This document shows positions 5,826 through 11,518 of a DNA stretch of 11,944 nucleotides, one piece after another (within the stretch, counting starts at the first letter, position 1; the number at the start of each line of letters is the position of its first letter). The stretch spans positions 1 to 11,944 of the forward strand of contig CAKUHJ010000050.1 of the NCBI GenBank assembly GCA_934655935.1, in the 5' to 3' direction. The notes below the pieces were generated by a model. The model worked only from the letters and a program-made list of their open reading frames with translations. It had not been told where the DNA came from and searched no databases. Source of the DNA: an uncultured Oscillospiraceae bacterium (GTDB lineage: Bacteria; Bacillota; Clostridia; Oscillospirales; Oscillospiraceae). The position numbers and the translations under genes were made by a program.

Positions 5826-6558
5826 GGCGCAGGTAGCGCTCGTCGGCAAAGCCGATGAGGCCTTCATACTGTGTGGTGGCCCAGCCGTTGAGGCTCCCGA
5901 GCAGCTGCACGGCCGCGCCGTTCGGGAGCTGCGCAAGGACCGGCGCGTTGGCCTCTGGCAGCGCGCGCAGGTTGAGCGAGCCGCTTTCCAGCTGCACGAC
6001 GGCCTGCTGCGGCGCCTGCGGCGTAAGGAAGGGAACGCCGAAGTATTCGCTCACGCCGGCGCTCAGCGCGCGGGCGATGGCGTCCAGGCTTTCCCGAATC
6101 CAGGCCTCGTCCTCTGCGTTGTCGTGATATCCGAGCTCGGCGAGCACGCTCGGCGCGCGCGTACGGCGGAGCTCGCCGAGAACGGCGCTTGGGCGCGGCT
6201 GCACCCGGTCCGGGTCCGGATAGACCGATCTGAGATTTTCCGCCAGAATTCCCGCCATCCGCAGGCCGTCCGCGCTGGTCGGATAATAGTAGAGGTCGAC
6301 GCCGCGGAGACTTCCCTGCAGCGCGGGCGGCGCGGCGTTGGAGTGCAGGGCAAGATGAAAGTCCTGCGGCGCGGCGTTGGAGGCCGCGATGGACTGCGCG
6401 GCGCTTCCGTTCGGATTGTTGCGCGTGACGTTGACGCCGCTGGCGTTAAGATAGGGCTCCATGCGGTCTGCGAGCGCATTCATCCAGAATTGCTCGTTTC
6501 CCTCGGTCAGATAGGGGTTAAAATCCTGTGTGGACGGACTCAGAAATAAAAAGGGCAT
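5818..6558 (-). CDS. N-acetylmuramoyl-L-alanine amidase-like protein with SH3-type domain
   Basis: The 246-residue product has an Amidase_3-type domain (about 3-175) and a C-terminal bacterial SH3 domain (186-246: VQLESGSLNLRALPEANAPVLAQL ... GWATTQYEGLIGFADERYL). Amidase_3 enzymes use zinc held by His, Glu and His, with a catalytic Glu. Here the second His is visible at H72 in LALHSNA, the early Glu at E22 in GNEQFWMN, and the late Glu at E141 in LAELGYHDN. The first His motif (normally in a D-x-GHGG block) is replaced by LFLSPSTQDFN. I recall a clostridial subfamily with this same SPSxQ start, so this may be normal for the group. No signal peptide is seen, so export would need another route. 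ATG 6558 is preceded by AAAGGTGG. I see no convincing promoter directly upstream. Confidence 0.8.
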   Translation of the reverse strand: MPFLFLSPSTQDFNPYLTEGNEQFWMNALADRMEPYLNASGVNVTRNNPNGSAAQSIAASNAAPQDFHLALHSNAAPPALQGSLRGVDLYYYPTSADGLRMAGILAENLRSVYPDPDRVQPRPSAVLGELRRTRAPSVLAELGYHDNAEDEAWIRESLDAIARALSAGVSEYFGVPFLTPQAPQQAVVQLESGSLNLRALPEANAPVLAQLPNGAAVQLLGSLNGWATTQYEGLIGFADERYLRLS

Positions 6559-6600
6559 AGGCTCAGGCCACCTTTCCGCAAAGCTCTTTTATGCTATGCG

Positions 6601-6628
6601 GCGCCGGCCGCGGAGGTTCCGCCGGCGC
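6601..6628. repeat. GC-rich inverted repeat in a divergent intergenic region
   Basis: GCGCCGGC (6601-6608) and GCCGGCGC (6621-6628) can pair as an 8-bp stem, with an inner CGGA/TCCG (6611-6621) able to form a competing small hairpin. It lies between the amidase gene and the exonuclease promoter. It could be a regulatory or insulating element, but nothing proves a role. Confidence 0.35.
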
Positions 6629-6648
6629 GGCTTTTGTGCGGTCCCGGC

Positions 6649-6677
6649 TTTACACGGGAGCTTCTTTGTGATACGAT
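6649..6677 (+). promoter_or_regulatory. Promoter of the exonuclease gene
   Basis: TTTACA (6649-6654), a 17-base spacer and TACGAT (6672-6677), with TG one base before the -10 (extended -10). The ATG follows 26 bases after the -10, with AAAGGAG in between. Confidence 0.7.
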
Positions 6678-6703
6678 AGGCGCAAGCACAAAGGAGCAAG
6701 ATT

Positions 6704-7678
6704 ATGCAGTACATTGTTTTGGACATGGAATGGAACCAGCCCTGGCCCGGCTCGCCGACGGCAAAAAAGCCGCTGCCGAGTCCGCTCCGCGGCGAAATCG
6801 TACAGCTTGGCGCCGTCCGGCTGGATGCGGCGCAGGCGCTGCAGGACGAGTTTCAGTGTCTGGTCCGCCCGCAGTTTTTCAAGAAAATGAACCGGAAGGT
6901 CGCAAGTCTGACCGGCATCAAGGACGCGCTGCTGCGCGAGCAGGGCGTCGGCTTTCCGGAGGCGATCGCGCGCTTTACCGCCTGGTGCGGCGAGGACTGC
7001 GTGTTTCTGACCTGGGGCTTTGACGATATTACCGTTCTGCGGGAAAATCTTGCAATCCACGGCCTGCCGGACGCATGGTGCAGCCGCTGGTATAACGCGC
7101 AGCTGATTTTCAACCGCCAGACGGACGGCCTCAACACGCAAAGAGCGCTGAAAACGGCGATGGAGCTGATGGAAATTGAACCCAGCCGCGCGGCGCACGA
7201 CGCGCTCGGGGACGCCTATCACACGGCGCTTGTATGCCGGAAGCTGGACCTTGCCGCGGGCGTCGAGAGCTATGAGGCCGCTGTGCGCGCGCACGAAAAC
7301 GGCTTTCATGGCGCGCAGGTTCCCGGGTGCCTGAAAAGAAGCGTCCGGCACGGGCTGCCGGATAAGGCGCAGGCGCTGCTGACGATTGCGCAGGAGGAGA
7401 GCGCCTGCCCGCTTTGCGGAGGTCGGCTGTGCGTCGGGCGCTGGTATGCGCAGCCGGGCAGGCGCTTCCTGGCGCTGGCGAGCTGCCCGGAGGATGGGGA
7501 GCTTTATTTTCGGCTGCGCCTGAGCGGGGAGGAGGACGGCACGCTCAAGGCGGCGCTGCTGGTCTACGAGCCGAACGAACAGCTGGAAAGCTCGTATCAG
7601 GCGCTGGCGCAGAGGCCGCGGGCAAGGCGGCGCAGAAGAGGCCGGAAGCCGGCGCAGAATCCTGCCCAGAATGGATGA
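6704..7678 (+). CDS. DEDDh 3'-5' exonuclease with Cys-rich segment and Arg-rich tail
   Basis: The 324-residue product carries an exonuclease domain of the DnaQ/ERI-1-like DEDDh superfamily (1-185). D7 and E9 lie in IVLDMEWN, D107/D108 in WGFDDITVL, and H165 with D170 in AHDALGDAYHTA; all four metal-binding acids and the general-base His are present. Such enzymes trim RNA or DNA from the 3' end; in bacteria the nearest named relatives are KapD-like proteins. After it come a mostly helical part, a cysteine cluster (C235, C238, C243, C261) that resembles an incomplete zinc ribbon, and a strongly basic tail RPRARRRRRGRK (304-315) that would bind nucleic acid. ATG 6704 has AAAGGAG 7 bases upstream and its own promoter. 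It ends at a long hairpin and converges on oadG. The natural substrate is unknown. Confidence 0.85.
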   Translation: MQYIVLDMEWNQPWPGSPTAKKPLPSPLRGEIVQLGAVRLDAAQALQDEFQCLVRPQFFKKMNRKVASLTGIKDALLREQGVGFPEAIARFTAWCGEDCVFLTWGFDDITVLRENLAIHGLPDAWCSRWYNAQLIFNRQTDGLNTQRALKTAMELMEIEPSRAAHDALGDAYHTALVCRKLDLAAGVESYEAAVRAHENGFHGAQVPGCLKRSVRHGLPDKAQALLTIAQEESACPLCGGRLCVGRWYAQPGRRFLALASCPEDGELYFRLRLSGEEDGTLKAALLVYEPNEQLESSYQALAQRPRARRRRRGRKPAQNPAQNG

Positions 7679-7687
7679 TGATAAAGA

Positions 7688-7724
7688 TCAGCGGCCGGTT
7701 CACCTTCCGTGAACCGGCCGCTGA
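7688..7724. terminator. Long perfect hairpin between convergent genes
   Basis: A 16-bp perfect stem, TCAGCGGCCGGTTCAC with its complement, closes a 5-base loop (7704-7708). It starts 9 bases after the exonuclease stop and ends 29 bases before the oadG stop. Neither side has a proper U-tract. It most likely ends transcription from both sides or protects the 3' ends. Confidence 0.65.
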
Positions 7725-7753
7725 GGATTATGTATGCAGGCTGTAGCCAGCGG

Positions 7754-8104
7754 TTACTTGATCTCGCGGATGGAGATGAAGCGCAGCTCGTTCAGGGGCT
7801 TGCCCATCCGGTCGGCGACGATCGCCATCAGCATGGCGGCGGTGCGCTCCGGAACGTCGTGCAGCTTGACCATGCCTGCGCTGCCGGGGGCAGCGGCCTT
7901 CTGTGCGGGCGCAGCCGGAGCGGCGGGGGCGGGAGCAGGGGCCTTCTGCGCAGGCGCCTGCTTCTGAGAAAGAAGCTGTCCGGTCAGCTTCGTGACGAGC
8001 ATGAGAAGAATGAGCCCCACGAACACTACCGCCATACCCAATACACCGATGACGCCTGCGGTGCCGATGGGAACGTCCACCATTGCCTGATTGACCAAAA
8101 TCAT
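7754..8104 (-). CDS. oadG: Sodium-pump decarboxylase gamma subunit-like protein (OadG family)
   Basis: The 116-residue product has the build of OadG-type subunits of sodium-translocating decarboxylases, which hold the carboxyltransferase and membrane beta subunits together. One membrane helix (about 16-38, GTAGVIGVLGMAVVFVGLIL onward) is followed by an Ala/Pro-rich flexible linker (48-74) and a short C-terminal domain ending in RTAAMLMAIVADRMGKPLNELRFISIREIK (87-116), a pattern I recognise from clostridial OadG proteins. The decarboxylated acid (oxaloacetate, methylmalonyl-CoA or another) cannot be told. The alpha, beta and biotin-carrier subunits are not in this window, so it stands alone here. 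ATG 8104 has AAGGAGG 8 bases upstream. Its promoter region holds the 31-bp-spaced repeats shared with the divergent xdhC-like gene. Confidence 0.8.
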   Translation of the reverse strand: MILVNQAMVDVPIGTAGVIGVLGMAVVFVGLILLMLVTKLTGQLLSQKQAPAQKAPAPAPAAPAAPAQKAAAPGSAGMVKLHDVPERTAAMLMAIVADRMGKPLNELRFISIREIK

Positions 8105-8146
8105 ATCCAGATCCTCCTTGCAGGCGGAATAGCCGCCATATTTCTC

Positions 8147-8176
8147 ATAATACAGGATAGCAGATCCGGGCGTTAA
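8147..8176 (-). promoter_or_regulatory. Probable promoter of oadG
   Basis: On the minus strand TTAACG (8171-8176) and TATTAT (8147-8152) are separated by 18 bases. The -35 box lies inside the left copy of a 19-base direct repeat, so a protein bound there would affect this promoter. Confidence 0.5.
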
Positions 8177-8188
8177 TTTGCCGTTCAG
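8170..8188. repeat. Direct repeat, left copy
   Basis: GCGTTAATTTGCCGTTCAG matches the copy at 8201-8219 in 17 of 19 bases. The copies start 31 bases apart, close to three helical turns, so both would face the same side of the DNA. A pair of operator sites is the simplest reading. Confidence 0.6.
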
Positions 8189-8200
8189 CAGTAGGGATAC

Positions 8201-8219
8201 GCGTTAATTATCCGTTCAG
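8201..8219. repeat. Direct repeat, right copy
   Basis: GCGTTAATTATCCGTTCAG differs from the left copy only at positions 10 and 11. It lies 19 bases before the TTGACA box that precedes the xdhC-like gene. Confidence 0.6.
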
Positions 8220-8238
8220 GATGCGCGTGAGAAAAATC

Positions 8239-8278
8239 TTGACAGGCGCGCAAAGCCGGTGTAGGTTATCTGTATAAT
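8239..8278 (+). promoter_or_regulatory. Promoter region of the xdhC-like operon (boxes unusually spaced)
   Basis: A consensus TTGACA (8239-8244) and a consensus TATAAT (8273-8278) are both present but 28 bases apart, too far for one sigma-A promoter. With a 17-base spacer TTGACA would use TAGGTT (8262-8267), a poor -10. TATAAT has no good -35 at normal distance. Two weak overlapping promoters or an activator-dependent one are both possible. Confidence 0.45.
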
Positions 8279-8303
8279 TAAAAATGTAAGGGAGCTTGGG
8301 ATC

Positions 8304-9365
8304 ATGAAGCAGCTTTTGGATGCGATGCTTTCGGCCCTGGAGCAGGGACAGGCGGTTGTCCTGTGCACGGTGCTGAGCGCTTCCGGCTCCGCTCCGCGCG
8401 GCGCGGGGGCAAAAATGACCGTGTTTGAAGACGGGAGCACAGCCGGGACCGTCGGCGGCGGCGCAGTGGAGCTGGAGAGCGCGCGGCAGGCCGCGCGCGT
8501 GCTGCAGAGCCGGCAGCCCGCTTTGAAGGAATACCGTCTTGCGCCGAATCCGGAGCAGGACCTTGGCATGATCTGCGGCGGAAGCGTTACGGTGCTGTTT
8601 CAGTGCTTTCTGCCGCAGAGCGGGGAGGCGCTGGCGCTGCTGCGCGCGGCAAAGGCCGCGCAGGAGGCGCACAGGGAGGCCTGGCTGGTTCTGCGCGTGC
8701 GCGACGGCGGCGCGGGAATCTATGACCGCGCGCAGGGCCTGCGTTTTCTGCGGGAGCTTCCGCCGGAGCAGCTGGAGGGAAGGCTTCAGGGCCGGCCAGT
8801 CTACGCGCCCGGAGAGGGACTTTATACGGAGCCCCTGACGCAGGCGGGCTGCGCCTATATTTTTGGCGGCGGCCATGTGGGCGCGGCGCTTGTGCCGGTG
8901 CTGGCGGGCGTGGGCTTCCGGGTGACGGTATTTGACAATCGCCCGGATTTTGCGCGCCCGGAACGCTACCCGGCGGCGGAGCGGGTCATTCTCGGCGATT
9001 ATCTGCACATTTCTGAGAAAATCACCATCACGCAGAACGACTATGCGGCAATCATGACGCCGGGGCATCAGGCGGACCGGGAGGTGCTTTTCCAGGTGCT
9101 GCAGACGCCGGCATATTACATCGGCTGCATCGGCAGCCGCGGTAAGGTCGCAAAGACACGGGAATACCTGCTGGAGCGCGGCGTTTCGGAAGAAAATCTT
9201 GCGCGCGTTCACGCGCCGATCGGGCTGGAGCTCTACGGCCAGACGCCGGAGGAGATCGCAATCTCCATCTGTGCGGAGATGATCCGCTGCCGCGCTATCC
9301 GCGCGGGGCTGGACAAGCTGCATGCCCGCACGCCGCAGCCGCGCAGGGAGGAAGGAAGCAAATAG
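8304..9365 (+). CDS. XdhC/CoxI-family molybdoenzyme maturation protein
   Basis: The 353-residue product has the two-part build of XdhC/CoxI proteins, which bind and help insert the molybdenum cofactor into xanthine dehydrogenase-type hydroxylases. The N-terminal domain shows GSAPRGAGAKM (28-38), GTVGGGAVE (48-56) and MICGG (89-93, with C91 at the place usual for the cofactor-handling Cys). The C-terminal Rossmann domain shows IFGGGHVG (186-193), VFDNRPDFA (209-217), TPGHQAD (252-258), YIGCIGSRGK (272-281) and HAPIGLELYG (303-312). No molybdenum hydroxylase or cofactor gene is present in this window, so its client is elsewhere. ATG 8304 has AAGGGAG 9 bases upstream. Its TAG stop directly abuts the ATG of the rlmI-like gene, so the two are co-transcribed and probably coupled in translation. 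The 31-bp-spaced repeats upstream may control it. Confidence 0.9.
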   Translation: MKQLLDAMLSALEQGQAVVLCTVLSASGSAPRGAGAKMTVFEDGSTAGTVGGGAVELESARQAARVLQSRQPALKEYRLAPNPEQDLGMICGGSVTVLFQCFLPQSGEALALLRAAKAAQEAHREAWLVLRVRDGGAGIYDRAQGLRFLRELPPEQLEGRLQGRPVYAPGEGLYTEPLTQAGCAYIFGGGHVGAALVPVLAGVGFRVTVFDNRPDFARPERYPAAERVILGDYLHISEKITITQNDYAAIMTPGHQADREVLFQVLQTPAYYIGCIGSRGKVAKTREYLLERGVSEENLARVHAPIGLELYGQTPEEIAISICAEMIRCRAIRAGLDKLHARTPQPRREEGSK

Positions 9366-10544
9366 ATGGAATATCCGAAGGTATGCCTGCGCCGGGGCGA
9401 GGAAGCGGCGATTTCCGGCGGCGCGCGGACGATTTATGAAAATCAGCTTGCCTGGGCGGACGATATCTGCGAGGACGGATGCGTGGCCGACGTCGTGGAC
9501 AGCCGGGGCGGCTTTCTGGCGCGGGGCTTTTTCAATTCCAGGTCCAAAATGACCGTCCGGATATTGAGCCTGGACGAAGGCGAGGAGATTGACCGCACGT
9601 TTTTTGCCCGGCGGCTGCGCGCAGCCTGGGAGAACCGGCGCGCGCTCGGCTTTTCCGATTCCTGCCGCGTTGTGTTCGGCGATTCGGACGGCCTGCCGGG
9701 GCTGACGGTGGACAAATTTTCGGACTATCTGTCGTTTCAGATTGTATGCCTGGGGCTGGAGCGCTGGAAGCCGGTTCTGATCGAGCTGCTGGCGGAGCTG
9801 CTTGCGCCGAAGGGCATTTATGAACGCGACGATCTGGCCGTGCGGGAGAAGGAGGGCCTTGCGCCCTGCAAGCAGTGCGTTTACGGCTCGGTTCCGGAGG
9901 AGATTGTGATCCGCGAGCACGACGCGCGGATGCTCGTTTCGCTGGAGAACGGCCAGAAGACCGGGCATTTTCTGGACCAGCAGGAAAACCGCGGCCGCAT
10001 CCGGCCCTATGCCAGGGGAAGAAGCGTACTGGACCTTTGCTGCTGCACAGGCGGCTTCAGCATCCACGCGGCGCTTTACGGCGCGCAGAGCGTGGAAGCG
10101 GTCGATGCGTCGCAGAGCGCGCTGGCGCTCGTGCGGAAGAACGCGGCGCTCAACGGCGTGGAGGCGCGCGTGACGACCACGTGCGCAAACGTTTTTGACC
10201 TTGCGCGCGCCTATGCCGACGAGGGGCGGCAGTACGGCCTTGTGATCTGCGATCCGCCGGCCTTCGCGAAGAGCCGTTCGGCACTGGAGGGCGCGTACCG
10301 CGGCTATAAGGAGCTGAACCTCCGCTGCATGAAGCTGACGCAGCCGGGGGGCTTCCTGGTTTCGTGCTCATGCAGCCAGTTCATGACGCCGGAGCTGTTT
10401 CTGAAAATGCTGCGCGAGGCCGCAGCCGACGCGCGGCGGCAGGCGCGAGTGCTGGAGACGCTGATGCAGGCGCGCGACCATCCGGCGTCGCTGCAGGCGC
10501 CGCAGTCGCTGTATCTCAAGGGCTATATTCTGCAGATTCTGTAA
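9366..10544 (+). CDS. rlmI: RlmI-type 23S rRNA (cytosine-5-)-methyltransferase
   Basis: The 392-residue product resembles RlmI, which methylates C1962 of E. coli 23S rRNA at C5 using SAM. Residues 1-75 form a PUA-like RNA-binding domain (VCLRRGEEAAISGG onward, and DSRGGFLARGFFNSRS). A central domain carries FGDSDGLPGLTVDKF (104-118) and KTGHFLDQQENR (198-209). The SAM-binding motif I is VLDLCCCTGGFS (221-232), the acidic loop is VEAVDAS (243-249), and the substrate motif is ICDPPAF (294-300). The cysteine-rich SCSCS (333-337) is where the catalytic Cys of this family lies. The length is normal for the family. ATG 9366 starts immediately after the TAG of the upstream gene; GGAGGAAGGAAG lies just inside that gene. 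It is the second gene of the operon and is followed 36 bases later by the XRE regulator. Confidence 0.9.
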   Translation: MEYPKVCLRRGEEAAISGGARTIYENQLAWADDICEDGCVADVVDSRGGFLARGFFNSRSKMTVRILSLDEGEEIDRTFFARRLRAAWENRRALGFSDSCRVVFGDSDGLPGLTVDKFSDYLSFQIVCLGLERWKPVLIELLAELLAPKGIYERDDLAVREKEGLAPCKQCVYGSVPEEIVIREHDARMLVSLENGQKTGHFLDQQENRGRIRPYARGRSVLDLCCCTGGFSIHAALYGAQSVEAVDASQSALALVRKNAALNGVEARVTTTCANVFDLARAYADEGRQYGLVICDPPAFAKSRSALEGAYRGYKELNLRCMKLTQPGGFLVSCSCSQFMTPELFLKMLREAAADARRQARVLETLMQARDHPASLQAPQSLYLKGYILQIL

Positions 10545-10580
10545 CGGAAGGCTGCAGGGCGGAAGGGACGTGCACGGACG

Positions 10581-11447
10581 ATGACGCTTGGAAAACGGCT
10601 TCTGCAGGCGCGGCTTGCCTGTGGACTTTCGCAGCGGCAGGCCGCGGGCGAGCGGCTGACGCGGAATATGCTTTCAAAGCTGGAAAACGATCAGGCGCTG
10701 CCGTCGCTGCCGGCGCTGCGCTACCTCGCGGAGGTCTACGGCGTAAGCGCCGGGGCGCTTCTGGACGGACCGGCGGAGGACGCCGCGCGGGCAAGGGCGC
10801 TTATTGCCGGGAAGGAATATGAGGCGTGTCGGAAGGCGCTGCCGGGTGCGGAAAGAGCGGACGCCGAGCAGGCGCTGCTCGGCGTCCGGGCGAATCTTCG
10901 CCTGGCGGCGCAGGCGCTGGAAAACGAGGATTTTGCGCAGGCCCGCGCGCGGGCGGAGGAGGGCCTTGCCTATCACAGCGCCGGGCTTTACAGCCTGGGC
11001 GAGGAGCGGCTGGCGCTTACGGCGCTTCTGGCCCGCGCGGCGCTGGAGCAGTCGCCGCAGACGGCGGAGCCTGCGCTTGCGGCATGCCGCGAGGCCTACC
11101 GGAGCTGCCCGGCGGAGGCGCGCTACCGGATGCTCTGCGCCCGGACGGAGCTTTCGGCGCACCGGCCGGAGCGGGCGGAGCGGGAGCTGCTTGCCATCCG
11201 GGAGCTGCCGGAGACGCTGCGCGCGGAGCACCTGCTGCTGCGCGCAGAGATTGCGCTGCAGCGGGAAAAATACGAGGCGGCGCTTTTGTGCGTGCGCCAG
11301 GCACAGGAGCTCGGGCCGGAGGGGCGGCTTCTGCAGCGGGAGCTTTACCGCCTGGGCGAGCGCTGCAGCCGCGAGCTGCAGGACTACAAGCTGGCCTATG
11401 AATATGCGGCGAAGCAGCTGAGCCTTGCAAAGCGCGAGGAACCGTAA
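10581..11447 (+). CDS. XRE-family regulator with TPR-like helical C-terminus
   Basis: The 288-residue product begins with a Cro/CI-type DNA-binding domain (3-62): LGKRLLQARLACGLSQRQAAGERLTRNMLSKLENDQALPSLPALRYLAEVYGVSAGALL in family order. The rest (about 70-288) is almost wholly helical, rich in Ala, Leu, Glu and Arg, with repeated patterns such as ALENEDFAQARARAEEGLAY and ALQREKYEAALLCVRQAQEL that look like tetratricopeptide repeats. This layout is shared by regulators that sense peptides or bind partner proteins through the TPR part. No small peptide gene with a signal is evident beside it. The ribosome site for ATG 10581 is weak (GGAAGG lies about 14 bases upstream), so coupling to the upstream gene is likely. 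It lies 36 bases after the rlmI-like gene and 71 bases before a secreted-protein gene. Confidence 0.8.
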   Translation: MTLGKRLLQARLACGLSQRQAAGERLTRNMLSKLENDQALPSLPALRYLAEVYGVSAGALLDGPAEDAARARALIAGKEYEACRKALPGAERADAEQALLGVRANLRLAAQALENEDFAQARARAEEGLAYHSAGLYSLGEERLALTALLARAALEQSPQTAEPALAACREAYRSCPAEARYRMLCARTELSAHRPERAERELLAIRELPETLRAEHLLLRAEIALQREKYEAALLCVRQAQELGPEGRLLQRELYRLGERCSRELQDYKLAYEYAAKQLSLAKREEP

Positions 11448-11504
11448 AAAGATTTGCGCATATTTTTCCTCTGATTGCGGAAACTACCTCCGACACCAAT
11501 TATC

Positions 11505-11510
11505 AGGAGG
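11505..11510 (+). promoter_or_regulatory. Ribosome binding site that decides a TTG start
   Basis: A consensus AGGAGG lies exactly 8 bases before TTG 11519-11521. No ATG or GTG in the same frame lies near a ribosome site. CCTCC at 11487-11491 could pair with GGAGG (11506-11510) across a 14-base loop and hide it. Confidence 0.65.
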
Positions 11511-11518
11511 GAGTCTCT

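Noticed and set aside
8208..10067. A 619-codon open frame on the minus strand opposite the XdhC- and RlmI-type genes
   Set aside because: It lies fully antisense to two well-recognised genes, shows no known motif, and is Arg/Ala/Pro/His-rich as expected of a GC-rich shadow frame.
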